DNA from: CAYRTV01 sp964505785
GTDB taxonomy: Bacteria; Acidobacteriota; Aminicenantia; Aminicenantales; Aminicenantaceae
Length of the DNA: 64,000 nt
Direction: 5' to 3'
NCBI GenBank assembly: GCA_964505785.1
Contig: CAZDJZ010000015.1
Location: 10,988-74,987 of the forward strand
In this document: in pieces, positions 51,932 through 61,346 of the stretch
Layout of the letters: every line of letters starts with the position of its first letter
Numbering within the stretch: position 1 is the stretch's first letter
The notes under the pieces: model-generated
Seen by the model: the letters and a program-made list of their open reading frames with translations, nothing else
What the model was told of the DNA's origin: nothing
Database searches by the model: none
Position numbers and translations under genes: made by a program

Positions 51932-52270
51932 TCAACAGGTAAGATGAAACGAGCCGATGGTTTTTCCTTGGGACTGATATTTATTGAACTCCCGGGACGC
52001 CGCTTTGGTTTTTTTTACGACTAGATCAATTCCCATATCCCGGCATTTTTGCCTTACCTCTTCAGCGACTTTCATTCGCCCGAGTGAACCGGTTCCAACA
52101 ACCAGGATATCCGGGTTTTCCTCAAAGACTTCCCGGAGGTCTTCCACGCATAGGCAGTGTCCTGATTCGCGCCGCCAGGGGGAATACACACGGTCAGGGA
52201 AAATAATCAAATCTTTTGTGTAAACGTCTCCATTCACTTTTATTTTTCCAAAGGAAAAAGAATCAATCAC
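51932..52270 (-). CDS. Mth938-like (DUF498/NDUFAF3-type) protein
   Basis: A 112-residue protein of the Mth938 fold. It has INGVYTKDLI-like VNGDVYTKDLIIFPDRV, then PDILVVGTGSLGRM and a Gly-rich C-terminus. It begins with GTG inside the rnc stop region (eight-base overlap) and uses GGAG from the rnc end. Mitochondrial relatives assist complex I assembly; the bacterial role is unknown. Confidence 0.85.
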   Translation of the reverse strand: MIDSFSFGKIKVNGDVYTKDLIIFPDRVYSPWRRESGHCLCVEDLREVFEENPDILVVGTGSLGRMKVAEEVRQKCRDMGIDLVVKKTKAASREFNKYQSQGKTIGSFHLTC

Positions 52271-53012
52271 CGTTGCTTCTCCGCATGAGAAAGGTATCGT
52301 CCGTGAGGGTTTTTATTTTTCTGCCGATTAGATTTTTCATGGCTTTTTGAGCGGCTTTCTGCTCGGCTTCTTTCTTGGAGATACCCTTGGCTTTGGCCAA
52401 TATATGATTTTGGCTGCTGACTTTCACGACAAAACGTTTTTTATGATCAGGACCTCTCGTGGTAACGGTTTGATAGACAGGGGCCGATAAATTTTCTTTT
52501 TGTAAATACTCCTGGAGTGCGGATTTATAATTATTTATAAAAAATTGCTCCATATCCACTTTATCAAAAAAAACATTCAAGTATTCCTGTAAAAAACGCC
52601 TGACTGTGTCGATTCCTCCATCCAAATAAACAGCTGCGATTAAAGCCTCAAAAGCACCAGCGAGTATGGTTTTTTTACTTCGTCCGTCGCTTTTGATCTC
52701 ACCCTTTCCAAGGAGGATGAATTTATTAAGTTTAATTTTTTGAGCCAAAACAGCCAAGGTCCCAGTTGATGCCACCGCAGATTTTAATTTGGACATTTCT
52801 CCTTCATTGAGTTGGGGATAGTTCCTGTATAAATAATCTGCAATGATAAAGCCAAGCACTGAATCTCCCAAAAACTCCAGCACTTCATTATTGGTCATAT
52901 CCTGTGTGGATTCATAGGCATAGGAACTGTGAGTTAAAGCCTGCATAAGAAGAGAAACGTCTTTGAAATTATAATTGATTTTTTTTTGTAATTTTTCTAT
53001 ATGAGAAGCCAT
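52263..53012 (-). CDS. rnc: Ribonuclease III with an altered active site
   Basis: A 249-residue RNase III. The endonuclease domain has the signature NNEVLEFLGDSVL (E43, E46, D50) and E122, and the C-terminal double-stranded RNA-binding domain spans about 175-240. In the second metal motif the usual Asp (E. coli D114 in LADxxEAL) is Gly: the segment reads ILAGAFEALIAAVYLD, G119. The rest is intact. Whether it still cleaves efficiently is uncertain. It lies between pyrC and the Mth938 gene in one operon. Confidence 0.92.
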   Translation of the reverse strand: MASHIEKLQKKINYNFKDVSLLMQALTHSSYAYESTQDMTNNEVLEFLGDSVLGFIIADYLYRNYPQLNEGEMSKLKSAVASTGTLAVLAQKIKLNKFILLGKGEIKSDGRSKKTILAGAFEALIAAVYLDGGIDTVRRFLQEYLNVFFDKVDMEQFFINNYKSALQEYLQKENLSAPVYQTVTTRGPDHKKRFVVKVSSQNHILAKAKGISKKEAEQKAAQKAMKNLIGRKIKTLTDDTFLMRRSNGD

Positions 53013-53038
53013 TCTATAAAACCTGAATTATTTTTCCA

Positions 53039-54316
53039 TTACGCAGCATATACAATTTCTCCACCCACTATCGTCATTTCGGGTATTCCCTTTAAAACCA
53101 TGCCGTGAAAAGGATTATTCCGGCTTTTGGATAAAAAGGAATTGACATCCACCGTGATTTTTTTTCTTAGGTTTAAGATCGTTAGGTCGGCATCAGATCC
53201 GGCGCAGATGCGCCCCTTATTGTTTAAGCCTAATATCCTGGAGGGATTAGTGGAAATCATTTCTACAAAGCGAAGTAATGAAATGACTTCTTTATTCACC
53301 AGTTTGTCGAGAAATAAAGGAACCGCAGTTTCCAGGCCATTGATTCCGAATGGGGCCTGATCGAACTCAACGTCTTTTTCATCCGGAGAGTGGGGGGCAT
53401 GGTCTGTGGCCAAAACATCGATGGTCTGGTCCTGAACGGCTTGAAGCAGGGCTTCACGAACTTCCCGGCTGCGTATGGGAGGATTGACTTTGAGGTTTGT
53501 TGAGTAGCTTTCCAGTGATGTGTCATCAAGGAATAAGTGATGGGGCGTCGCTTCACAGGTAACCGGTATCCCGCGTGCTTTTGCTTTCCGGATCAAGTTC
53601 ACGGATCCGCGGGTGCTGATATGTGCCAGATGGATAGGGGAGCCGGTTTTATCGGCAAGGATAATATCCCGTCCGACAATGATGTCTTCAGAATAATCCG
53701 GAATCCCTTTTAAACCTAAAAGGTGCGAAATGTGTCCCTCATTCATAACTCCGCCGGCACTAAGGTCCAAATCCTCGCAATGATCAATGATCAATGCTGT
53801 TACAGTCTTGCTGTACTCAAGAGCCCGGCGCATAATTTCACTGGTCCTGACTGGAAATCCATCATCAGAAAAAGCGATGGCACCTGCTTCCCGGAGTTCG
53901 GCCATTTCCGTAAGAGATTTTCCTTCAAGCTTTTTGGTTACGGCAGCAATAGGATAGACATTGACCTGTGCGTATTTTCGGGCCTGAGCGAGGATAAACT
54001 CAGTGACTCCAGCATTGTCATTAGGCGGGGACGTGTTCGCCATGCAGGCAATGGAGGTGAAACCTCCCCTGGCTGCAGCGGCTGCTCCGGTTTTTATGGT
54101 TTCTTTGTGTTCCTGTCCCGGCTCCCTTAGATGAACGTGCATGTCAATAAAACCCGGAGTTACAACTTTTCGGGAGGCATCGATCATCCGGGCGGAGGGA
54201 TCGTCAATGCGGGTCGCCACCCGGCTGATTTTCTTTTTTTCGATCAATATGTCCAGCGTCTCGTCTGTTCCGGAAGCCGGATCAATAACACGGCCGTTTT
54301 TAATCAGTAATCTCAC
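53039..54316 (-). CDS. pyrC: Dihydroorotase
   Basis: A 425-residue class I dihydroorotase. The metal-binding start FIDMHVHLREPG (H60, H62, R64) is present, with HCEDLDLS, HISTRGS, and the catalytic ATDHAPHS. It uses a GTG start with AGGAGG eight bases before, and overlaps pyrB by 17 bases. It makes dihydroorotate from carbamoyl aspartate. The metal-ligand set supports an active enzyme, unlike the inactive dihydroorotase homologue of some ATCases. Confidence 0.95.
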   Translation of the reverse strand: MRLLIKNGRVIDPASGTDETLDILIEKKKISRVATRIDDPSARMIDASRKVVTPGFIDMHVHLREPGQEHKETIKTGAAAAARGGFTSIACMANTSPPNDNAGVTEFILAQARKYAQVNVYPIAAVTKKLEGKSLTEMAELREAGAIAFSDDGFPVRTSEIMRRALEYSKTVTALIIDHCEDLDLSAGGVMNEGHISHLLGLKGIPDYSEDIIVGRDIILADKTGSPIHLAHISTRGSVNLIRKAKARGIPVTCEATPHHLFLDDTSLESYSTNLKVNPPIRSREVREALLQAVQDQTIDVLATDHAPHSPDEKDVEFDQAPFGINGLETAVPLFLDKLVNKEVISLLRFVEMISTNPSRILGLNNKGRICAGSDADLTILNLRKKITVDVNSFLSKSRNNPFHGMVLKGIPEMTIVGGEIVYAA

Positions 54317-55238
54317 GCTCTTTTCCTCCTAAAAGCAGATAAAGCAAAGCCATTCTCACGGCAACACCGTTTTCGACTTGCTTAAGGATGATGGATTTGT
54401 TGGAATCGGCCAGATCGGCCGATATTTCCACTCCCCGGTTTATAGGCCCGGGATGCATAATAAGCGCTTCTTTGTCTGCCTTGTTAAGCCTTTCCGGAGT
54501 CAGGGAAAAAAGATTCCGGTATTCACGAATCGAAGGGAAATATTTTTGTTTCTGTCTTTCCATTTGAATTCGAAGCATCATAATGATGTCCGCCCCTTCA
54601 ATGGCCTTGTCCATATTATATTCAATAGATGCTCCCATCTCCGTAAAATAACCGGGAACAAGGGGAGGGGGGCCGACTAGAGTCACAGAAGCTCCCATTT
54701 TTTTCAATAGAAAGAGATTAGAACGGGCGACCCGGCTATGTAAAATGTCTCCGGCGATGACAACCTTCAGTCCTTTGAAATCAGTTTTATACTGACGAAT
54801 AGTCAAGGCATCCAGTAAGGCTTGTGTTGGATGCTCGTGTGTTCCATCCCCGGCGTTAATAACATGCGAGCGGCAAAATGTGGTCAAAAAAAATGGGGTC
54901 CCGGCAGCAGAATGACGGAGGATCAGTAAATCCGTATGCATTGCTTCCAGATTCAGAACTGTGTCTTTTAATGTTTCACCCTTAATCGTACTGCTGGTTG
55001 ATTTGCTGAAATTAGAGATATCGGCGCTCAAACGCTTAGCGGCGATCTCAAAAGAAGTCCGGGTTCGCGTGCTGGGTTCAAAAAATAAATTCACCACACT
55101 TTTTCCCCGCAGGACAGGGACTTTTTTTACATCGCGATGAGAAATGTCTGCAAGGGATTCAGCCGTATCAAGGATATGCATTATGTGTTCAGCCTGCAAG
55201 GATTGAATGCCGATTAAGTGCTTTTGATCAAAAGACAA
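54300..55238 (-). CDS. pyrB: Aspartate carbamoyltransferase catalytic subunit
   Basis: A 312-residue catalytic chain with the carbamoyl-phosphate motif STRTR (56-60), HPTQALLD, and the MHPGPINRGVEI end. It starts with TTG after AGGAG (55238). No pyrI regulatory gene is adjacent. It commits carbamoyl phosphate to pyrimidines. Confidence 0.96.
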   Translation of the reverse strand: MSFDQKHLIGIQSLQAEHIMHILDTAESLADISHRDVKKVPVLRGKSVVNLFFEPSTRTRTSFEIAAKRLSADISNFSKSTSSTIKGETLKDTVLNLEAMHTDLLILRHSAAGTPFFLTTFCRSHVINAGDGTHEHPTQALLDALTIRQYKTDFKGLKVVIAGDILHSRVARSNLFLLKKMGASVTLVGPPPLVPGYFTEMGASIEYNMDKAIEGADIIMMLRIQMERQKQKYFPSIREYRNLFSLTPERLNKADKEALIMHPGPINRGVEISADLADSNKSIILKQVENGVAVRMALLYLLLGGKEREITD

Positions 55239-55283
55239 TACTTTTCTCCTATTAAGAATCCATGAACCACCGGGTAATAAATT

Positions 55284-55835
55284 CTATTGAATGCCCTCGG
55301 GTTCAACAATCTGGACTTCGTCTTTATTGTCAATTTCCTTTAAATGCACCCTTACGTTTTCCCGGCGGGATGTTGGAAGAAATTTCCCCACATAATCCGC
55401 ACGGATCGGCAGTTCGCGGTGTCCGCGGTCGATAAAAACCATTAGCTGAATGGTTTTAGGCCGCCCGAGGTCGACAAGGCTGTCCATAGCCGCCCGGATA
55501 GTCCTTCCCGTAAACAAAACATCATCAACAAGGAGGACATCTCTACCGGTAATTGTGAAATTGATCTCGGTTTTTTTTACGGAATGCTGCTCCAGTTCAG
55601 AGAAATCATCCCTGTAGAGGGTTATATCCAAAACCCCGACAGGAACATCGATACCTTCGAATTCTTTTATCAGTTCAGCCAGACGGCGGGCAATGAAAAC
55701 TCCCCGAGTCCTGATTCCAATAATAACCAGGTTATCCAGTTCGCGGTTTCTTTCAGTGATTTCAGTTGCAATTCGGTTGAATGCCCTTTTTATTTTGGGA
55801 GTGTCCATAACCCGTGCTTTGATTTTATCAGCCAT
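55284..55835 (-). CDS. pyrR: PyrR bifunctional regulator / uracil phosphoribosyltransferase
   Basis: A 183-residue PyrR. The PRPP motif is DVLLVDDVLFTGRT. It binds pyr mRNA to control attenuation in Gram-positive bacteria and also makes UMP from uracil. It is directly upstream of pyrB. No PyrR-binding anti-antiterminator is evident in the 84-bp gap before it or in the 45-bp gap to pyrB, so the regulatory role here is inferred from family only. Confidence 0.93.
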   Translation of the reverse strand: MADKIKARVMDTPKIKRAFNRIATEITERNRELDNLVIIGIRTRGVFIARRLAELIKEFEGIDVPVGVLDITLYRDDFSELEQHSVKKTEINFTITGRDVLLVDDVLFTGRTIRAAMDSLVDLGRPKTIQLMVFIDRGHRELPIRADYVGKFLPTSRRENVRVHLKEIDNKDEVQIVEPEGIQ

Positions 55836-55919
55836 TCTTATTTCTCCTTAATATATACGTCATGAAAATGCAATAACTCATGAGAAAAGTCAAGAATACA
55901 GCTCCGCGATAACGATTTA

Positions 55920-56852
55920 TCAGGAATTGAAATAAGCCAGAGCAGTTTTGAGGTCATCCTGTAACTGGGTTTTTAGATCCTCCGGATTCCGGAATCGCTT
56001 TTCATCCCGGATTTTTTTCAGGATTTCCAGTGTCATGTGCTTTCCGTAAAGAGGAAAATCGATATCAATCAGAAATGTTTCAACATTCAAGCGTTCCTTT
56101 TCCTGAACTTCAGATTGAAATGTCGGCCGGGTTCCAATGTTGGTTAAAGAATGGTATTTACTCCCGTCGATTTGAGCCTGGGATAAAAATACACCCTTCG
56201 GCAAAATTTCATTTTCCGGAAAAAGATTGGCGGTTGGAAAGCCGAGGGTACGTCCCCTGGAATGTCCTTTAATAATCCGTCCTCGAATGGCATAGGGCTT
56301 CCCGAGGTATTTATGAGCCTTTTCAATCCGGCCTGCGTATAAGCAGCGGCGAACGGCACTGCTGCTGACGTGTTCATTATTCAGCTTAACCGGGCTGACT
56401 TGGTGAACGCAGATATGGAAAGGAGACGAAAGTTCTTTCAGTTTATCCACATTTCCGGAGCGGTTTTTTCCGAACTTAAAATTACTTCCGACAATAATGT
56501 GCTCCGCATTGAGTTTATGATGCAAAATATTTTTTACAAAATCTTGAGGAGGAATTTCTGCAAAATTCCTGTCAAACGGAATTACCAAAGCCATATCGAT
56601 TTGGAAATGAGAAATTTCATCCAATCGTTGGTTTAAAGTTTGAATCAGGTGTATTTTCCCAGGGTGAGTCAGCTTTCCCGGATGGGGATAAAATGTAACC
56701 ACCAGAGAAAGATAATCATGCTGTTTTGATATGTCCAACAAAAGCCGGAGAAGATGCTGGTGTCCGATATGAACACCGTCAAAATTTCCGATTGCAGCCG
56801 CCACTGGTTTTTCAAACACGGGAAAGTCATTTAAATTAAGATAAATTTTCAT
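55920..56852 (-). CDS. ribF: Bifunctional riboflavin kinase / FAD synthetase
   Basis: A 310-residue RibF. The nucleotidyltransferase half has GNFDGVHIGHQHLL and the NFKFGKNRSGN region; the kinase half (about 185-305) has IIKGHSRGRTLGFPTAN and the GVF / VETFLIDIDFPLYGK block. It makes FMN and FAD, needed by the many flavoproteins here. It lies upstream of pyrR on the same strand. Confidence 0.95.
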   Translation of the reverse strand: MKIYLNLNDFPVFEKPVAAAIGNFDGVHIGHQHLLRLLLDISKQHDYLSLVVTFYPHPGKLTHPGKIHLIQTLNQRLDEISHFQIDMALVIPFDRNFAEIPPQDFVKNILHHKLNAEHIIVGSNFKFGKNRSGNVDKLKELSSPFHICVHQVSPVKLNNEHVSSSAVRRCLYAGRIEKAHKYLGKPYAIRGRIIKGHSRGRTLGFPTANLFPENEILPKGVFLSQAQIDGSKYHSLTNIGTRPTFQSEVQEKERLNVETFLIDIDFPLYGKHMTLEILKKIRDEKRFRNPEDLKTQLQDDLKTALAYFNS

Positions 56853-56917
56853 TATTCTATACCCGTTCCGTGCTCGCTGTCTGTTGTATCCGGGTGGTTC
56901 ATTTTTGAAAGAGATAA

Positions 56918-57211
56918 TCAGGACTTGATCTGATCGATGATTTCAAGATAGATCTTTTTCAGTTGGCTTAAAGCATCATCCAGCACTTTTTTTTCCTGGT
57001 CATCCAGATTTCCCCGGGTTTTATCTCTGAGAAGATCCAGTAAGTCTATGAGGCGCTTGGCCAACTCTATATTGATTTCGTCTTTTTTTTGGGTGACCGG
57101 ATTAGGGATTTGTCCCAGCTTTACCATGGCTTGAGTGTAAAAAGGGAGCATAAGGGAACCAAAATCAAGCGGCGGTATTATCTCTTTTGACCTGTTGGTA
57201 TTGTTATTCAT
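56918..57211 (-). CDS. DUF1844 family protein
   Basis: A 97-residue protein. PLDFGSLMLPFYTQAMVKLGQIPNP, split here as the DUF1844 core, then AKRLIDLLDLLRDKTRGNL. Function unknown. The longer frame up to 57400 overlaps mazG on the other strand and is not credible; the ATG at 57211 is used. It diverges from mazG and stands before ribF. Confidence 0.85.
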   Translation of the reverse strand: MNNNTNRSKEIIPPLDFGSLMLPFYTQAMVKLGQIPNPVTQKKDEINIELAKRLIDLLDLLRDKTRGNLDDQEKKVLDDALSQLKKIYLEIIDQIKS

Positions 57212-57281
57212 AATGTTTTCCGTTTGGATAATTGGGAAGAAAATAATACAATAATGCCTCATCAAATTCAAGGAGCTTCCA

Positions 57282-58061
57282 ATGGATGATGCTGAAAAAG
57301 CCGGGAAGGAATTCGCTGAATTGGTCCGTATTTTAGACCGTTTGCGGGGGAAGAACGGATGTCCCTGGGACAGAAAACAGACTGCTCGTACAATTGTCAA
57401 TTATTTTTTAGAAGAAGTCTATGAAGCAGTGGATGCCATTGCCGGCCATTCCGCCGAATCTATCAGGGAGGAGCTTGGGGACGTTCTTATGGAAGTTGTT
57501 TTTCTGACCAGGATTTATAAGGAAGAAGGAATGATAACTATGACTGAAGTCATCCAGGGTATCAACCGGAAAATGATTCGCCGTCATCCGCACGTGTTTG
57601 GAGAGCATGAAAAAATAACAACCCCGGAAAAAGTGAGTGATGAATGGAAACGCCGAAAAAGGGAAGACAAATCCCGCCGTTCGGTTCTTGATGGACTTCC
57701 CCTGCATACACCGGCGTTACTGGAAGCGTTCCAACTCGGTTTAAGAGCGGCTTCATATGGATTTGATTGGGAAAACGTGGACGGTGCTCTTGAAAAAGTG
57801 AAAGAAGAAATCCATGAGATGGAAGATGAGATTATGAAGCGGAACAAGGAAAAGACAGCAGAGGAAATTGGCGACCTGTTTTTTGCTTTGGCGAATATTT
57901 CCCGGCATCTCTCTGTCAACCCTGAAGTTGCTCTGAAAAAAGCGAACCGGAAATTCATAAACAGGTTTCAGTTTATCGAACAAAATCTGCAAAAGGAAAA
58001 TAAAAACATTGAAGATGCAACTCTTGAGGAGATGGACCACTTATGGGATAAGTCCAAATAA
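57282..58061 (+). CDS. mazG: Nucleoside triphosphate pyrophosphohydrolase
   Basis: A 259-residue MazG with two tandem domains. The first has CPWDRKQTARTI, LEEVYEAVDAI and EELGDVLMEVVF; the second has EEIHEMEDEI and EEIGDLFFALAN, together giving the EExxE and ExxD metal ligands. It hydrolyses NTPs to monophosphates and may lower (p)ppGpp. AAGGAG precedes the ATG. Its stop lies five bases from the prfB stop on the other strand. Confidence 0.95.
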   Translation: MDDAEKAGKEFAELVRILDRLRGKNGCPWDRKQTARTIVNYFLEEVYEAVDAIAGHSAESIREELGDVLMEVVFLTRIYKEEGMITMTEVIQGINRKMIRRHPHVFGEHEKITTPEKVSDEWKRRKREDKSRRSVLDGLPLHTPALLEAFQLGLRAASYGFDWENVDGALEKVKEEIHEMEDEIMKRNKEKTAEEIGDLFFALANISRHLSVNPEVALKKANRKFINRFQFIEQNLQKENKNIEDATLEEMDHLWDKSK

Positions 58062-58066
58062 TACAG

Positions 58067-59192
58067 TTAAGATCGGCTTTTATTCTGCTTGTGCTGAATC
58101 AAACTGGCTTTGATAAATTCGTCAAGGTCTCCATCTAATATCCTGTCGACATCACCGACTTCCACCCCGGTTCTCAGATCCTTGATCATTTGGTAGGGAT
58201 GCAGAACATACGAACGGATTTGATTTCCCCATGCGATTTCGGATTTGGCGTCTTCAAGTTTTTCCAATTTCTCGTTTTGTTTCTTTTTTTCCATTTCATA
58301 CAGCCGGGATTTCAGGACTTTTATGGCGGATGCCTTGTTTTTATGCTGGGATCTTTCATTTTGGCATTGGACAACGATTCCGGTTGGAAGATGAGTGATG
58401 CGTACAGCCGAGTCAGTTACGTTGACATGCTGACCGCCGCGCCCAGAGGCGCGATAGGTGTCGATGCGGAGTTCATCATTGGATATCTCAAGCTGAATAT
58501 CTTCATCGACTTCCGGATAAACAAAGACAGCTGCAAAAGAAGTGTGCCGCCTTTTATTGGCATCAAAGGGGGATATTCGAACCAGGCGATGAACCCCGGT
58601 TTCCCGGCTAAGGTTGCCATAAGCATAATCACCTTTTATGTGCAGCGTTGCGCTTTTAATGCCCGCCTCATCTCCAGGAGATATATCCAAAATCTTGGTT
58701 TCGTATTGTTTGCGCTCGGCATAGCGGAGATACATGCGAAGAAGAATTTCAGACCAGTCCTGAGACTCTGTGCCGCCGGCTCCGGGATGAATCGTCAATA
58801 TGGCATTTTTGGAATCTTCTTTTTCAGCAAAAAGGGTATTTAATTCGGCGGTTTCCAGTATTCTGGAAAATTTTTCAAGAACCGGCTCTAATTCACTCCG
58901 GACATTTTCTCCTTCATCACCAAGTTCCAGAAATACACCCAGTTCTTCCCGGCTTTCCTGGAGAGTATCGAATAAGCTTTGTTTGTTTTCGAGCCGCTTT
59001 TTTTCTTGCTGCAGCATTTGAAGTTTTTTTTGGTTATTCCAGTTTTCAGGCGAAGCAAGTTCTTCTTCGAGTTGTTTGAGGCGGGATTTTATTTTTTCAT
59101 GGTCAAAGATAACCTCGAAGTTCTTCGAATTTATTGGATAATTTTTTAGCCTGCTCTTTTAAATCCGATAGACTTTTAGGAGTTTCATTCAT
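58067..59192 (-). CDS. prfB: Peptide chain release factor 2, with programmed +1 frameshift
   Basis: The product is made from two frames. The first runs from ATG at 59192 for 29 codons to an in-frame TGA (59105-59103) in CTT-TGA-C. Reading shifts +1 at CTTT, skipping T59105, and continues in the frame 59104-58067, for 374 residues. Upstream of the shift is GAGGT, as in the classical internal Shine-Dalgarno. The protein has the SPF stop-codon tripeptide (RISPFDANKRR) and GGQ (GRGGQHVN). RF2 ends translation at UGA and UAA; low RF2 favours the shift, so the gene is self-regulated. The start directly abuts the lnt stop. Confidence 0.95.
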
Positions 59193-60758
59193 TTATTCAC
59201 CTTTTTTGCGGGATGAGGAGAACAAGGAAAGAATAAGAAATACCCCGGTTATTGTCAAGCTGAGGTAAGCAAGCCAGTCTCCGAAGCGGACATAAAATGA
59301 TTGTTTTTCGCGCACGGAAACCGGAGCTTTTAAAAAGGATGAGGTGTTTAAGGCGGACCTGGATAGAATCCGGCCGCTGGGAGCTATGATGCCGCTGATT
59401 CCAGTAGTGGCCGCCCGTAAAAGATACCGGCGGTTTTCAACAGCCCTGATAACAGCCATGGCAAAATGCTGATAGGGGGCGGCACTCGTGCCGTACCAGC
59501 CGTCGTTTGTGATAGTAACCAGGAATCCAGCTCCCCGGCTTGTGAATTTTCTAACTAAATCCGGAAATATGATTTCATAACAAATGGGTGATCCAAACGC
59601 ATAACCGGCAAAGGAATGGAGGCGCAGATCGTCTCCGGGAGTCAGTTCTCCGATTGCATGAGTGAAATTTGTGAGGAAGCCGAAAATAAACTTGTAGGGA
59701 GTGTATTCACCGAAAGGAACCAAATGGGTCTTGTGGTAAAAGCTGAGGTTAAGATCAGGGGTTATACACACAGCCGTATTATAATATTGCGTTTGAGTTT
59801 CTGTTGATGATGATTCGTTTGCCCCAATCAGCATGGTGCATGCGCTATTCCGGACAAATGTCAATATTTGCTCAGTTAACATCGGATAAATGCCGAAGTC
59901 ACAGGTAAAACAAATGGGAACGGATAATTCCGGCCAGATAATAAGATCCGCACTTTGCTCAGCCGCTTCCCGGCTGAGCTTCATGTACCGGTTGAACAGC
60001 TCCATGAAGCGGCTGGTATCAACAGTTGAAAAATTCGTTGAAGCCGGAGTATTGCCTTGAACAACAGCCCCCGTGAAGTCCGCATTCGCCGCCGGCTGGT
60101 TTCTTAAACTGAAAAAGCCGGCGCTGTGAACAGCTGCGGCAAGAATCAGCGGAAAGATAAGCAGGCGGGGTTTTTTTTTCAATAAGAAAAGACAGATCAG
60201 ACCTTGAAACAGAACGAGCATAAAGGACAATCCATAAACACCGGTGACGGATGACAACTGAAGGAAATAAAGATTAAAGGCTTGACTGTTCCCCAAAAGT
60301 CCCCAGGGAAATCCGGTAAATAAATGGGTGACAATGTATTCCATAGTCACCCACAGAAAGGGAGCGGTGAGATAAGCCCCAAGCGCATATTTTTTTCTTA
60401 TTCCGGCGAAGCCCAAAGCAAAAAACCCCCAAAACAACCCAAGGAACAGGCTGAACAGAACATAAATCAAGATGCTCAATATGGTGGAAAGGCCTCCATA
60501 ATGGGATGGGACTGCGGGAATCCAATAGAGCAGGACTGCGTAAAATATAAAGCCTGCAAGGGATCCGCGAATAAAAGCTTGCCGCAATGACGCCATGAAT
60601 AAAAGAAGCAATAAAGGAATAAGTCCTAACCATGCCAGAAAAAAAAGATTGAATTTAGGAAAAGCAGCGGCCATGGCAGCGCCGCTTATTAAGATAAAAA
60701 CAAATCGAAGCAGTGAATTTTTGTCTTTAATAGAAAAACCGTCGCTGTTTTCGTTCAC
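59193..60758 (-). CDS. lnt: Apolipoprotein N-acyltransferase
   Basis: A 521-residue inner-membrane enzyme. About six N-terminal helices are followed by the carbon-nitrogen hydrolase domain with catalytic E277 (WPELSVP), K343 (YHKTHLVPFGEY) and C393 (SPICYEIIFPD), and a final membrane helix. It adds the third acyl chain to lipoproteins, which points to a diderm cell. It uses a GTG start without a clear ribosome site. It follows the SPOR gene by 36 bases and is followed at once by prfB. Confidence 0.93.
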   Translation of the reverse strand: MNENSDGFSIKDKNSLLRFVFILISGAAMAAAFPKFNLFFLAWLGLIPLLLLLFMASLRQAFIRGSLAGFIFYAVLLYWIPAVPSHYGGLSTILSILIYVLFSLFLGLFWGFFALGFAGIRKKYALGAYLTAPFLWVTMEYIVTHLFTGFPWGLLGNSQAFNLYFLQLSSVTGVYGLSFMLVLFQGLICLFLLKKKPRLLIFPLILAAAVHSAGFFSLRNQPAANADFTGAVVQGNTPASTNFSTVDTSRFMELFNRYMKLSREAAEQSADLIIWPELSVPICFTCDFGIYPMLTEQILTFVRNSACTMLIGANESSSTETQTQYYNTAVCITPDLNLSFYHKTHLVPFGEYTPYKFIFGFLTNFTHAIGELTPGDDLRLHSFAGYAFGSPICYEIIFPDLVRKFTSRGAGFLVTITNDGWYGTSAAPYQHFAMAVIRAVENRRYLLRAATTGISGIIAPSGRILSRSALNTSSFLKAPVSVREKQSFYVRFGDWLAYLSLTITGVFLILSLFSSSRKKGE

Positions 60759-60794
60759 CGGTTTAAAAGGTTTGTTTTGACATGACGCGTCCGG

Positions 60795-61346
60795 CTATTC
60801 CTTGGTAATAAAATAGTCGGTATTATTCTTATTTTGATCAGCAGCAAGTTTTCCGACCACCGCTTCAGCTTTATCGCGGCTTTCATAACCGCCGACGCGG
60901 ACGCGGAATAGACTGCGGCTTCCGGAAGAAGGTTCAATCACTATGGCGGGATATCCCAGCTGCTTAAGTTCGTCCGCCATTTTTTGGGCGTTGGCCCTTT
61001 TTGAGTAAGCTCCGACCTGTATATAAAACAGCTGGTTTCCCGGCTGGACAGGCGCAGGCTCAATTTTTTCTTCTTCCGCTTCTACGGGCTGCTGCTCTTG
61101 GGCTTGCTTGTGGGATTCGATTTCTTCACTTATCGGGTCTTTGGTTTCCGGATTCACCGGTTTTTTTTCCGTGATTTTTTCAATGGGTTCGGTGGGATAC
61201 TGGGTGATTTTCGCTACCTGCACTTGTTTTTTTCCTACGGAGACTCCGAGCAAAAAGACAATTATGCCTAAAACTATAACCGCCATGAAAATAAAAATAA
61301 GCATGGAGCTGGATATTTGAATTTCACGGTAATCCTTATTTTTCAT
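60795..61346 (-). CDS. SPOR domain protein
   Basis: A 183-residue protein with one membrane helix (about 13-36), a Pro/Glu-rich linker (about 50-100) and a C-terminal SPOR domain (about 105-180: FYIQVGAYSKRANAQKMADELKQ). SPOR domains bind denuded glycan strands of peptidoglycan, often at the division site. AGGGCAGG precedes the ATG, which overlaps the slipin stop by 11 bases. Confidence 0.9.
   Translation of the reverse strand: MKNKDYREIQISSSMLIFIFMAVIVLGIIVFLLGVSVGKKQVQVAKITQYPTEPIEKITEKKPVNPETKDPISEEIESHKQAQEQQPVEAEEEKIEPAPVQPGNQLFYIQVGAYSKRANAQKMADELKQLGYPAIVIEPSSGSRSLFRVRVGGYESRDKAEAVVGKLAADQNKNNTDYFITKE

Noticed and set aside
55836..55919. PyrR-dependent attenuator before pyrR
   Set aside because: No conserved anti-antiterminator loop or terminator hairpin is visible.
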